A DNA stretch of 25,473 nucleotides from Bacillota bacterium. Its GTDB lineage: Bacteria > Bacillota > Clostridia > Lachnospirales > Anaerotignaceae. The notes below the pieces were generated by a model, which made no database searches, was not told where the DNA came from, and worked only from the letters and a program-made list of their open reading frames with translations. A program made the position numbers and the translations under genes. Positions within the stretch are counted from its first letter, which is position 1, and every line of letters begins with the position of its first letter. The stretch is taken from positions 1-25,473 of the forward strand of contig JAHZDZ010000023.1 in assembly GCA_019422105.1 (NCBI GenBank). Direction: 5' to 3'. Of the stretch, positions 7,316 to 15,778 are shown piece after piece.

Positions 7316-8782
7316 ATGCTTTTTAATTCCTTTCATTATTTATTGTTTTTTATTGCCGTATCCATATCCTATTTTTTGCTGCCCCAAAAAAGAAGATGGA
7401 TTCTGTTATTGGCGGCCAGCTATATTTTTTATATGGCGTGGCGGCCGGAGTTGATAGTGCTGATTATGTTTTCCACGGCGGTCAATTATTTTCTGTCCCT
7501 TCTTATTTATAGGAGCAAAAGGGAGAACAAAAGAAAAAGCTACCTTGTGGCCAGTATCGTTATTAATTTTGGCCTTCTTTTTATATTCAAATACCTGGTC
7601 TTTTTCAACCACAGCTTTATGGCTCTGTTCGGAAGACTTGGCCTGAGCTATCCCATAAGGGATTTTGATATTATTCTGCCTATGGGCATATCCTTTTATA
7701 CCTTTCAGGCAGCAAGCTATACCATTGATGTATACAGAAAAAAGATAAAGCCTGTACGACATTACGGCATATTTTCCCTTTATATCACCTTTTTCCCGCA
7801 GCTTGTGGCGGGGCCCATTGAGCGGAGCGAAAACCTTTTGCCCCAATTTTTCAAAAGACACCGTTTTGATTTGGAGAGGGCGGTGATGGGGGTGAAAATT
7901 ATGCTTGTGGGTTATTTTAAAAAGGTGGTGATTGCAGACAGGGTAGCGACGGCAGTCAATACCGTCTACAACTCCCCGGAAAGCTTTGGCGGCCTGTATT
8001 TTATTGTGGCTACGGTTTTGTTTACCTTCCAGATTTACTGTGATTTCAGCGGCTATTCCGATATTGCTTTGGGCAGTGCAAAGGTTTTGGGCTTTGACTT
8101 GATGAAAAACTTTGAGAATCCTTATCTGTCTAAAAGCATTAAGGAGTTTTGGAGAAGATGGCATGTGTCCCTTAGCTCCTGGTTTATGGATTACGTCTAT
8201 ATTCCTCTAGGCGGCAGCAGGGTGACAAAGGGGAGGCATTACCGGAACCTTATGGTAACCTTCCTCGTCAGCGGTCTGTGGCACGGCTCCAACTGGACGT
8301 TTGTGCTGTGGGGCGGACTTCATGGTGTTTATCAGGTAATAGGGCTTATGACAGTCAGGGCAAGGGACAGGTGGAAGGAAATGCTGCATTTGAAAAATAC
8401 CCGTCTTATGGGTATTATCAGTACCTGTATCACCTTTCTTCTGGTATGCTTTGCGTGGATATTTTTCCGTGCCAATACAGCAGGGGACGCCTTCTATATT
8501 ATCAGGCACCTTTTTGATGGTTTTGCCGCCTTCGGGGACAAGCAGTATATCTATGAGATGATGACTGGCATGGGGCTTAACCTGTATGAGTTAAGGACGG
8601 TGGTTTTGGCCATACTGACATTGGTTTTGGCAGAGCTTTTGAGCCGTAAGGAGCAGGTTTACGACTATTTTGAGAGACGAAATATTTTGTTTCGCTTTCT
8701 GTTTTATCTGGTGATATCCACCTTTATTTTAGCGGCGGGGGTTTATTACAATGCGGGAGAATTCATTTATTTCCAATTTTAA
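7316..8782 (+). CDS. MBOAT O-acyltransferase (AlgI/DltB type)
   Basis: A 488-residue polytopic membrane protein. The start at 7316 follows GAGGTG (7305-7310) and gives MLFNSFHYLLFF, the usual beginning of this family. Family signatures in order are PMGISFYTFQAASYTIDVYR, FFPQLVAGPIERSENLLPQF, YCDFSGYSDIALG, FWRRWHVSLSSWFMDYVYIP and SGLWHGSNWTFVLWGG, the last holding the conserved active-site His. Members move acyl (usually acetyl) groups across the membrane onto alginate, cellulose, teichoic acid or other extracellular glycans. The gene overlaps the next by 32 nt, so the two are translationally coupled. Similarity to AlgI is clear; the polymer modified is not known, and no polysaccharide synthase is in the window. 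Confidence 0.93.
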   Translation: MLFNSFHYLLFFIAVSISYFLLPQKRRWILLLAASYIFYMAWRPELIVLIMFSTAVNYFLSLLIYRSKRENKRKSYLVASIVINFGLLFIFKYLVFFNHSFMALFGRLGLSYPIRDFDIILPMGISFYTFQAASYTIDVYRKKIKPVRHYGIFSLYITFFPQLVAGPIERSENLLPQFFKRHRFDLERAVMGVKIMLVGYFKKVVIADRVATAVNTVYNSPESFGGLYFIVATVLFTFQIYCDFSGYSDIALGSAKVLGFDLMKNFENPYLSKSIKEFWRRWHVSLSSWFMDYVYIPLGGSRVTKGRHYRNLMVTFLVSGLWHGSNWTFVLWGGLHGVYQVIGLMTVRARDRWKEMLHLKNTRLMGIISTCITFLLVCFAWIFFRANTAGDAFYIIRHLFDGFAAFGDKQYIYEMMTGMGLNLYELRTVVLAILTLVLAELLSRKEQVYDYFERRNILFRFLFYLVISTFILAAGVYYNAGEFIYFQF

Positions 8783-9821
8783 AATCATAGGGAAAATAGC
8801 AGTATTTTTGTGCATAATGGCGCTTCTTTCCCGATTGATTGGACAAGAGTATTCCAAGGCGGCGGAGAAAAATACCATAAACGCCTTTACCAAGGCGCGT
8901 ATGGAGGATTTCTATGCCCTTGAAAAAAATTCCTTGGACATGGTATTTATCGGATCCTCTCACTCCTATTGTACCTTTGACCCTGAAAATTTTGACGGGC
9001 GTTTTGCCATCTCAAGCTTTCAGATGGGTACGCCTCTACAGCACCCCGATACCAGCTACTATGAGCTTCTTGAGGTTTTGAATCACCAAAACCCATCTGT
9101 GGCGGTGGTGGAGGTTTACTGGGATATGCTGGATGATTCCTTTGAGATGAAGCAGGCCGATTCCTTTTTTGAGGTGCTTGAAAACGAGGGGCTGAGGGAG
9201 AAGTACATCAAAGAGGTATTCCCATTGGGGGAAAAGGTCAAATACCATTTTCTGCCTGTGCGTTTCCAGCAGGATTATTTTGCCTACAAATCAAGCGAAT
9301 ACCAGAAGCTTTTGGAGGAAAAATACCAGGTGACAAAAAAAGCGGCGGAAAGCGGCAGCGGCATAGAGGAGTACCGCTCCAAGGGATATGTATACTGTGA
9401 TATCGTACTGCCTCAAAGCGAGTATGACGAGACGAATCAGTTCAAAGGTCTGGACGGAAAAAACTGGTCCTTTGATAAGACGCAGAAAAAATATCTTGAA
9501 AAAATCATTGCGCTTTGCAGGGATAGAAATATAAAGCTCATTTTTGTGACAGCGCCTGTGGCAAATGTCTCTATGGGCTACATCAAAAATTATGACAGGA
9601 TTCACAATGAAATCAGCGACTTTGCGGCCGAAAACCAGGTGGCCTATATTGACTATAATGATATCAACAGGGCGGAGGGGCTTCTTCAAAATGAAAATTT
9701 CAGGGATGACGCCCATCTCAATGACAGCGGTGTGAAGATTGTGAACAGGCATTTTGGGGATTATTTGGCGGAGGAGGGCATATTTACGGAAAACAGCGGG
9801 GAACTCTCCGGCGGCAATTGA
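8751..9821 (+). CDS. SGNH/AlgX-like O-acetylation partner
   Basis: A 356-residue protein with one N-terminal membrane segment (KIAVFLCIMALLSRLIG, about residues 13-29) and an extracytoplasmic domain. The SGNH-type motifs are visible: MVFIGSSHSYCTFDPENF (Ser block), VVEVYWDMLDD, and RDDAHLNDSGV near the C-terminus holding the Asp-x-x-His pair. This layout matches the AlgJ/AlgX/DltD partners of MBOAT proteins, which complete acyl transfer to the outer glycan. The start overlaps the end of the acyltransferase by 32 nt. The ribosome binding site (GGCGGGGG) is rather distant, fitting coupled translation. No clear terminator follows. Confidence 0.85.
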   Translation: MRENSFISNFKIIGKIAVFLCIMALLSRLIGQEYSKAAEKNTINAFTKARMEDFYALEKNSLDMVFIGSSHSYCTFDPENFDGRFAISSFQMGTPLQHPDTSYYELLEVLNHQNPSVAVVEVYWDMLDDSFEMKQADSFFEVLENEGLREKYIKEVFPLGEKVKYHFLPVRFQQDYFAYKSSEYQKLLEEKYQVTKKAAESGSGIEEYRSKGYVYCDIVLPQSEYDETNQFKGLDGKNWSFDKTQKKYLEKIIALCRDRNIKLIFVTAPVANVSMGYIKNYDRIHNEISDFAAENQVAYIDYNDINRAEGLLQNENFRDDAHLNDSGVKIVNRHFGDYLAEEGIFTENSGELSGGN

Positions 9822-10015
9822 CGTAAAAGGCCAAATATAGTATGATTGTAGCAAAATATTTTGGGATTTCCATGTCTATCCAGAAGGCATTGGGGATATA
9901 ATAACCTTGACGGCTGCCACGCCTGGTAAGGGACGGCATTTCCACAGCCCTTTGGAGGGAATGCGGCGGCGCAGAGAGAACGATATACAGAGATGATAAA
10001 CAGGGAGGATGCAAT
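9822..10015. other. Leader of glnS with possible hairpin
   Basis: Contains TATAAT (9897-9902) without a good -35, and a hairpin GCATTTCC (9936-9943) with GGGAATGC (9957-9964), one G-U pair. No T-box consensus is present. Confidence 0.25.
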
Positions 10016-11701
10016 ATGTCTGATGAAACCAATGAGATGAAAGAGGAAAATGGCTTAAGCGCCACAGGCAACTTTATACATAATTTTATTCAGGAGGATT
10101 TGGAGGGAAAGCTCAATAAGGTTCATACCCGTTTTCCGCCGGAGCCCAACGGCTATCTCCATATAGGCCATGCCAAGAGCATATGCCTGAATTTTGGTCT
10201 TGCAAATCTTTACGGCGGTAAATGCAACCTCCGTTTTGACGATACCAATCCCACCAAGGAGGACACGGAGTATGTGGAATCTATTGAAGAGGATGTAAAA
10301 TGGCTCGGCTTCGACTGGGAGGACAGACTGTATTTTGCGTCCAGCTATTTTGACAGGTTTTATGAGATTGCAGTTCAGCTGATAAAGGAGGGTAAAGCCT
10401 TTGTCTGCGACTTAAACGCGGAGGAAATGCGCCGCTACAGGGGAACGCTGAGCACACCCGGCAAGGAAAGCCCTTACCGTGACAGAAGCGTTGAGGAGAA
10501 TCTTGATTTGTTTGAGCGCATGAAAAAGGGAGAGTTTCCCGACGGCTCCAGAACGCTTCGGGCGAAAATAGACATGTCCTCGCCGAATATCAATATGAGG
10601 GATCCGGTACTTTACCGTATTGCCCACGCTTCTCACCATAAGACGGGAGACAAGTGGTGTATCTACCCCATGTATGATTTTGCGCATCCTCTGGAGGACG
10701 CCATTGAGGGCATAACCCATTCTATCTGCACCATGGAATTTGAGGATCACAGGCCGCTGTACGACTGGGTTGTGCGGGAGGCAGGCTTCGAGAATCCGCC
10801 AAGGCAGATAGAGTTTGCACGTTTGGGCCTTACCAACACTGTAATGAGTAAAAGAAAGCTGAGAGCTTTGGTGGAGGACGGTCTGGTGGACGGCTGGGAC
10901 GACCCCAGAATGCCTACCATAAGCGGTTTAAGGCGCAGGGGCTATACGCCGGAGGCAATACGGGATTTCTGTGAAAGGATAGGCGTTTCCAAGGCCAACA
11001 GCAAAGTGGACGGCGGGCTTTTGGAATATTGCATCAGGGACGATTTGAAGCCGAAGGCGAAGGTTGTCATGGCAGTGCTTCATCCTCTCAAGGTTGTGAT
11101 TACGAATTATCCCGAGGGACAAATAGAGTTTATGGAGATAGACAACAACCCTGAAAATCCGGAACTTGGCACAAGGAAGGTTCCTTTTTCCCGGGAAATC
11201 TATATTGAGCGGGAGGATTTCATGGAGGAGCCGGTGAAGAAATTCTTCCGTCTGGCGCCGGGCAAGGAGGTAAGACTCAAGGGAGCCTACTTTGTGACCT
11301 GTACGGAGGTTGTGAAGGATGAAGACGGTAATATCGCGGAGGTTCACTGTACCTATGACCCCGAGACAAGAAGCGGATCTGGCTTTGATGGGCGCAAGGT
11401 AAAGGGTACGCTGCATTGGGTAAACGCGGACAGTGCCATAAAAGCGGAGGTTAGACTGTATGACAATATGATGCTTGACAATCCTGACGATCCTAATGGA
11501 GATATGATGATGAATCCCTCTTCTTTGGAGGTCATCAGTGACTGCTTTATAGAGCCTTCCGTTGAGGGCGCGAAGAGCGGGGAAAAATTCCAGTTTATGA
11601 GAAACGGTTATTTTTGTGTGGATTCCAAGGATTCCAGAGACGGCGCCCTGGTATTTAACCGCATTGTGCCCTTAAAGAGCTCTTTTAAGCCTGCAAAATA
11701 A
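10016..11701 (+). CDS. glnS: Glutaminyl-tRNA synthetase
   Basis: A 561-residue class I synthetase that charges tRNA-Gln with glutamine using ATP. GGGAGG (10003-10008) precedes the ATG. The nucleotide-binding HIGH motif is in RFPPEPNGYLHIGHAKS (about residues 40-56) and the KMSKS-type loop is VMSKR in LGLTNTVMSKRKL (about residue 280). Other GlnRS features are NLRFDDTNPTKED, YPMYDFAHPLEDAIEGITHS and a C-terminal beta-barrel anticodon-binding region (about 340-561). The length matches bacterial GlnRS (about 550) and the GlnRS-type signature favours it over GltX. Having GlnRS implies tRNA-Gln can be charged directly rather than only through GatCAB. It ends at a bidirectional terminator. Confidence 0.96.
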   Translation: MSDETNEMKEENGLSATGNFIHNFIQEDLEGKLNKVHTRFPPEPNGYLHIGHAKSICLNFGLANLYGGKCNLRFDDTNPTKEDTEYVESIEEDVKWLGFDWEDRLYFASSYFDRFYEIAVQLIKEGKAFVCDLNAEEMRRYRGTLSTPGKESPYRDRSVEENLDLFERMKKGEFPDGSRTLRAKIDMSSPNINMRDPVLYRIAHASHHKTGDKWCIYPMYDFAHPLEDAIEGITHSICTMEFEDHRPLYDWVVREAGFENPPRQIEFARLGLTNTVMSKRKLRALVEDGLVDGWDDPRMPTISGLRRRGYTPEAIRDFCERIGVSKANSKVDGGLLEYCIRDDLKPKAKVVMAVLHPLKVVITNYPEGQIEFMEIDNNPENPELGTRKVPFSREIYIEREDFMEEPVKKFFRLAPGKEVRLKGAYFVTCTEVVKDEDGNIAEVHCTYDPETRSGSGFDGRKVKGTLHWVNADSAIKAEVRLYDNMMLDNPDDPNGDMMMNPSSLEVISDCFIEPSVEGAKSGEKFQFMRNGYFCVDSKDSRDGALVFNRIVPLKSSFKPAK

Positions 11702-11819
11702 AGAAGGGCGGTACAGTTCATTGAATTGGGCTGTAAAGGTATGAAATATATGTAAAGTTTTTTTGATGTGCAGCAATAAAAAACAATACGAAGGAAACGT
11801 TTTGTTTAAAGGCCTAAAA

Positions 11820-11858
11820 AAAGCCTGCTTTGGTTAAACCAAAGCAGGCTTTCTTATT
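11820..11858. terminator. Bidirectional terminator between glnS and degV
   Basis: A perfect 15-bp stem: AAAGCCTGCTTTGGT (11820-11834) with ACCAAAGCAGGCTTT (11838-11852), 3-nt loop. The plus side continues CTTATTT; the minus side continues TTTTTAGG. It serves both convergent genes. Confidence 0.9.
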
Positions 11859-12745
11859 TACAGCTTTTCATAGTTTTTCAGGAAACAGATGCCTATGGTA
11901 TCAGGGCCCGTATGGGTGGAAATGGTAGCGCCTATCTGGAAGGGCGGCAGCATTTTTATGCCGGGGATATCCTCCAGTATCATTTTTTGAAAGGGCTCTG
12001 TTTCATTCCAAGTATTGGTGGTGCCGATAAGGAAAGTATAGTCCATGGGATTTTCCTGTATTTTTTCAAAAAAGGCTTTTGTCAATGCGGACAGTTTTTT
12101 GATTCCTTTTTTGCGGCTTTGGGAAACGCCGGCCACATTGATTTCTCCTCCGTCCAGAAGAATGAGGGGTTTGATATTGAGTATTTTGCCGGACAGGGAA
12201 GCCAGCTTGCCGATTCTTCCGCCGTGCTCCAGATAGTCGAGTGTGCCCACCATGAAAATAATACGCCCTGTTTTTTTCAGCTCCTCGCTGATTTTATAAA
12301 CCTCGTCAACGCTTCGGCCGGCGTCCCTCATTTTGACAGCCTCAAAAAGAAGGAGCTGCTGGGCGCCTGTGGCCAGCCATGAGTTGACAATATAAATTTT
12401 GGCGTCAGGGTAGGTCTCCTCTAAAATCTGCTTCGCTGTGGATGCGGATTGATAGGAACCGCTCAGAGTCAGCGTTATGGTGTAGCAGATAACGTCCCGT
12501 CCTTCCTGCAAAACAGGAGTGAAGGCGTTCATGTAGTCCTGCACGGAGGGTAGAGAGGTTTTGGGATATATTTTTTCATTGATTATTTTGTCGTAAAACT
12601 GGTTTAGCTCCAATTCTTCCAGCTCTTTGGCATAATTTTCATTATCCACAGAAACATAGAAGGGAATGGTTTTGATATTGTATTTTGCAAGGTCTGCCAA
12701 TGGTATATCGCAGGAACCATCGCTGAATATTTGAAATGATGACAT
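11858..12745 (-). CDS. DegV family fatty-acid-binding protein
   Basis: A 295-residue cytosolic protein. The start at 12745 has AAGGAGG five bases upstream; the frame is open further but without a site. The sequence begins MSSFQIFSDGSCDIPLADL and shows the DegV pattern KTSLPSVQDY (the Thr/Ser lipid-carboxylate contact), TITLTLSGSYQSA, VNSWLATGAQQLLL, then GTLDYLEHGGRIGKL and ILNIKPLILLDGGEI, and ends near HTGPDTIGICF. DegV/FakB proteins hold fatty acids; FakB partners present them to the FakA kinase for phospholipid synthesis. No fakA is in the window, so the specific role is open. Monocistronic. Confidence 0.94.
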   Translation of the reverse strand: MSSFQIFSDGSCDIPLADLAKYNIKTIPFYVSVDNENYAKELEELELNQFYDKIINEKIYPKTSLPSVQDYMNAFTPVLQEGRDVICYTITLTLSGSYQSASTAKQILEETYPDAKIYIVNSWLATGAQQLLLFEAVKMRDAGRSVDEVYKISEELKKTGRIIFMVGTLDYLEHGGRIGKLASLSGKILNIKPLILLDGGEINVAGVSQSRKKGIKKLSALTKAFFEKIQENPMDYTFLIGTTNTWNETEPFQKMILEDIPGIKMLPPFQIGATISTHTGPDTIGICFLKNYEKL

Positions 12746-12957
12746 AAAAGCCTCCTTATGGTTATACCGCCCCCATAAAATTGACGGTAAAATTCTCTCT
12801 CTGACAGAGCGTATTCTTTTCATAAATGTAACACGATTAAAGGGGAATGTCAATGATACAACCATACCATATAGTTTTTGAAATTACATGACAGCTTATG
12901 GATAGTATTGCCCTTTTGTACATATTTTATAAACTTGCTAAAAATGTATAAAATTGG

Positions 12958-12986
12958 TTGACATGGGTACAATTAATTGATAAAAT
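12958..12986 (+). promoter_or_regulatory. carD promoter P1
   Basis: Perfect TTGACA (12958-12963), 17 bp, TAAAAT (12981-12986). It would give a leader of about 80 nt. The remaining 12746-12957 is AT-rich spacer with no gene. Confidence 0.8.
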
Positions 12987-12995
12987 AAATGATTT

Positions 12996-13024
12996 TTGCT
13001 AAAGCAGGAAAAATATGGTATACT
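12996..13024 (+). promoter_or_regulatory. carD promoter P2
   Basis: TTGCTA (12996-13001), 17 bp, TATACT (13019-13024), just downstream of P1. It would start transcription near 13031, about 43 nt before the ATG. Confidence 0.65.
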
Positions 13025-13073
13025 GAAACTATTCTCGCTAATTTGCCATTTTTTGAAGAAAGGAGCGTATAAT

Positions 13074-13556
13074 ATGTTTTCAAAGGGTGATAAAATCGTC
13101 TATCCTTTATATGGAGCAGGAGAGATTGAGGAAATAGAGGAAAAAAAGGTCAACGGCGTTCTGGAAAGCTATTATGTCATTAAAATACCCACAGGTAACC
13201 TGAAAATCATGGTTTCCGAGAAGAAGGCGGATACAGTGGGGCTTAGAAGGGTATCGGACTCATCCTTTGTCATGGAAACGATGGATATGGTGTCCAAAAT
13301 GCCTGTTATAGCCAACGAAAACTGGAATCAGCGATATAAGGACAATATGGAGAAAATAAAGGGCGGCAGGCTTTGTGATGTAGCGGAGGTAGTCAGGAAT
13401 CTGATTTTAAGGGAGCAGAAAAAGGGCTTGTCCACCGCGGAGAAAAAAATGCTGAATTCCGCCAAGCAGATTATATTGAGTGAAATCTCGTACTCTGTCG
13501 AAATAGAGAAAGAAAAGGCAGAAGAATTACTTGCAAAATCTTTGCTAAATTGTTAA
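13074..13556 (+). CDS. CarD/CdnL-family RNA polymerase-binding regulator
   Basis: A 160-residue protein. The start at 13074 follows GAAAGGAG; upstream in-frame codons have no site. The N-terminal Tudor-like RNA-polymerase-interacting domain (about 1-65) reads MFSKGDKIVYPLYGAGEIEE, then YYVIKIPTGNLKIMVSEKK. The helical C-terminal domain (about 70-160) includes ENWNQRYKDNMEKI, VAEVVRNLILREQKKGLST and AEKKMLNSAKQIILSEI, as in CarD/CdnL. These proteins bind the polymerase beta subunit and stabilise open complexes at rRNA and other promoters. The next gene is yacL, a pairing also seen in other Firmicutes. Two tandem promoters drive it. Confidence 0.93.
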   Translation: MFSKGDKIVYPLYGAGEIEEIEEKKVNGVLESYYVIKIPTGNLKIMVSEKKADTVGLRRVSDSSFVMETMDMVSKMPVIANENWNQRYKDNMEKIKGGRLCDVAEVVRNLILREQKKGLSTAEKKMLNSAKQIILSEISYSVEIEKEKAEELLAKSLLNC

Positions 13557-13616
13557 ACTCTTCCTATAGTATTTACGTATCTATAACATAACAATATGGG
13601 GGAGGTGAGAAAAGTA

Positions 13617-14678
13617 GTGAGACTGTTTAAAAAAGTATTGGAAATTGCTATCAGCCTGTTGTTTACCGTTGCAATCTATATCGCCTTTAACTATCTGTAT
13701 GAGATGAACGTTATCAATGTGCAGAATCTTCTGCCAAGCTTTTTGCCGCTTGTTCTCGGTGCTATTTTCGGACTTATATTTTATATTACGGTTTCATCCC
13801 ATTTAACGAATTTTGTCACAAACAGGGTTTTATATGTGGAAGACAGGCTTGTAAAAATGAGCCTGAAGGATTTGCTTTCCGGCACTATAGGTGCGGTTGT
13901 CGGTCTTTTAATCGCGAATCTGATAGGGCTGGCCTTGAACAATTTCGGCACTCTGGGCACCGGAATCGTTATTATACTGAATGTAATTTTAGCCTATCTC
14001 GGCTTTCTTGTAGCGCAGAAGAAAAAAGATGAAATCAGCTTCCCGGCTGTTAAGGCGCAGGAGGCAAATAAAGCGGCTGCCTACGGAAGACCTAAAATAC
14101 TGGACACAAGCGTTATCATAGACGGCAGAATACTTGACCTTTTACAGACGGGCTTTATTGAGGGGAAAATAGTGATCCCCAATTTTGTTTTGGAGGAGCT
14201 TAGGCATATCGCCGATTCCTCGGATTCCCTGAAACGGAACAGGGGAAGACGCGGCCTTGATATACTCAATGAGATACAGAAGCAGAAATCTGTCACGGTT
14301 GAAATCGTTGATTTCAGCACCAAGGAGCAGATGGAGGTTGACTCCAAGCTTTTGAAGATGGCGGAGAAAACGGACGCTTTTGTGGTAACCAATGATTTCA
14401 ATTTGAATAAGGTGGCTGAATTTCAGGGCGTTAGGGTGTTGAACATCAACGAGCTTGCAAACGCCATTAAGCCTATCCTTCTTCCCGGTGAGGAAATGAA
14501 GGTAACGGTGGTAAAGGAAGGAAAGGAAAACGGCCAGGGCATCGGCTACCTCAACGACGGTACTATGATCGTTGTGGAGGGAGGCATGCGCCATATCGGC
14601 CAGACTCTTGACGTTGTTGTTACCAGTGTATTGCAGACTGCCGCAGGCAGAATGATATTTACAAAGGTAAAGGATTAA
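13617..14678 (+). CDS. yacL: PIN/TRAM-domain membrane protein, YacL family
   Basis: A 353-residue protein. The start is placed at GTG 13617 because GGAGGTGA (13601-13608) lies 8 bases before it; an ATG at 13596 sits upstream of that site. Four hydrophobic segments occupy about residues 5-135. The PIN nuclease-like domain (about 160-280) begins KILDTSVIIDGRILDL and has the acidic positions in VLEELRHIADSSD and DAFVVTNDFNLNKVA. A C-terminal TRAM domain (about 285-345, from LPGEEMKVTVV to AAGRMIF) suggests RNA binding. Family members are predicted membrane-tethered RNases of unproven substrate. It is in an operon with carD (60-nt gap). Confidence 0.93.
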   Translation: MRLFKKVLEIAISLLFTVAIYIAFNYLYEMNVINVQNLLPSFLPLVLGAIFGLIFYITVSSHLTNFVTNRVLYVEDRLVKMSLKDLLSGTIGAVVGLLIANLIGLALNNFGTLGTGIVIILNVILAYLGFLVAQKKKDEISFPAVKAQEANKAAAYGRPKILDTSVIIDGRILDLLQTGFIEGKIVIPNFVLEELRHIADSSDSLKRNRGRRGLDILNEIQKQKSVTVEIVDFSTKEQMEVDSKLLKMAEKTDAFVVTNDFNLNKVAEFQGVRVLNINELANAIKPILLPGEEMKVTVVKEGKENGQGIGYLNDGTMIVVEGGMRHIGQTLDVVVTSVLQTAAGRMIFTKVKD

Positions 14679-15036
14679 GGGGAGCAGCAAAAAAGTTTCT
14701 TTGGGTTTTTTGAGCCAGACAGAGTATAAAGAGATTTTTCATCAGCTTTTCAAAAACCATGTAACGGTCAGCATTTTACTGTGCAAAACCGCTTTCAGCG
14801 GCCGGATTTTTTTCCGGTAATGGTCAATACTTATTGTCTGCGACAAAAAGCGCACTGAGTTCGGCGGCATATCTTTGCCGCTATTACTGGATACTCCCTC
14901 TTTTCCTAGGGCCTCCCGCAAATATTATTTGCGGGAAACCGTCAGGCAGGCAAAGCTTGTCTTGCGGATTAAATTCGGGACGCTGCGCCCCGAATCCCAG
15001 CTTTTTATTGGTTAAAAATTTTTTTCGTCAAGCTAT
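14679..15036. other. Hairpin-rich intergenic block between yacL and ispD
   Basis: No credible gene. Successive hairpins: CCGCT/AGCGG (14789-14801) followed by CCGGA and a T-run to 14813 (possible yacL terminator), GCGGCA/TGCCGC (14864-14881), CCCGCAAAT/ATTTGCGGG (14915-14935), and ATTCGGG/CCCGAAT (14973-14995). The block could be a dispersed palindromic repeat. Confidence 0.5.
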
Positions 15037-15063
15037 GGGGTGAGTGAACTCACCCCTGTTTTT
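15037..15063 (+). terminator. Hairpin with T-rich tail before ispD
   Basis: GGGGTGAG (15037-15044) pairs with CTCACCCC (15049-15056) around TGAA, followed by TGTTTTT. It lies 20 nt before ispD. It would terminate or attenuate upstream transcription, which leaves ispD needing a promoter I cannot identify. Confidence 0.65.
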
Positions 15064-15083
15064 ATGGAAAGGCGGTTATTTGT

Positions 15084-15776
15084 ATGCGGTGTACGGCAAT
15101 TATTGTTGCGGCAGGCAGCGGAAGGCGCATGGGCACAGCGACAAGGAAACAGTTTCTTTTGCTCCACGATAAACCGGTTGCCGCTTTGGCAATTGAAAAA
15201 TTTCAGCTTTGCCCCCATATCGACGATATCATTGTGGTGACGGCGAAAGAAAGTATTTCGTATGTGGAATCGGAAATTGTCGGGCGTTACGGCTTTTCCA
15301 AGGTAAGCCGTGTGATTGCGGGAGGAAAGGAAAGGCAGGATTCTGTGTACGAAGGGCTGAAGGCCGCAGAGGGAAGAAGCGGTATTGCAGCGATACACGA
15401 TGCTGTACGGCCTTTTGTCACTGTCGGGGATATATCTAAAATCATAGAGGAGACAAAAATACATAGGGCCTGTGTGATGGCTGTCAGGGCAAAGGATACC
15501 ATTAAGGTAAGCGACGGGGAAGGATTTATCAAAAAAACACCTGACAGAAGCCAATTATGGCTGGCGCAGACGCCTCAGGCCTTTGACTTTGATTTGATCT
15601 GCGGGGCCTTTCAAAAGGCGTTTGAGGAGGGCTTCCGGGGCACAGACGACGCTTCTGTCGCTGAGCGGTACGGCATACCCGTAAAGCTGGTGGAGGGAAG
15701 CTATGACAATATTAAGCTGACAACAAAAGAGGATTTGGTGTTGGGAGAGGCTATCTACAGGGAAGGACAGGTGTAA
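15084..15776 (+). CDS. ispD: 2-C-methyl-D-erythritol 4-phosphate cytidylyltransferase
   Basis: A 230-residue enzyme of the MEP isoprenoid pathway; it joins CTP and MEP to give CDP-ME. The N-terminal nucleotide-binding loop is AIIVAAGSGRRMGTATRKQF (residues 5-24), with the conserved Arg and Lys. Later motifs are AGGKERQDSVYEGL, IHDAVRPFV, AVRAKDTIK, QTPQAF and the C-terminal GTDDASVAE and YDNIKLTTKEDL. The length is typical. The site GGAAAGGCGG precedes the ATG. The usual partner ispF is not here; instead rnhA follows after 2 nt, so the two are co-transcribed. It lies downstream of carD-yacL, an order common in Firmicutes. Confidence 0.96.
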   Translation: MRCTAIIVAAGSGRRMGTATRKQFLLLHDKPVAALAIEKFQLCPHIDDIIVVTAKESISYVESEIVGRYGFSKVSRVIAGGKERQDSVYEGLKAAEGRSGIAAIHDAVRPFVTVGDISKIIEETKIHRACVMAVRAKDTIKVSDGEGFIKKTPDRSQLWLAQTPQAFDFDLICGAFQKAFEEGFRGTDDASVAERYGIPVKLVEGSYDNIKLTTKEDLVLGEAIYREGQV

Positions 15777-15778
15777 AT

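Noticed and set aside
9822..10015. T-box leader for glnS
   Set aside because: No GGTGGNACCGCG-type T-box sequence and no antiterminator/terminator pair.
14834..15043. 69-codon plus-strand frame in the yacL-ispD spacer
   Set aside because: It lies over the hairpin cluster, lacks a ribosome binding site and resembles no protein I know.
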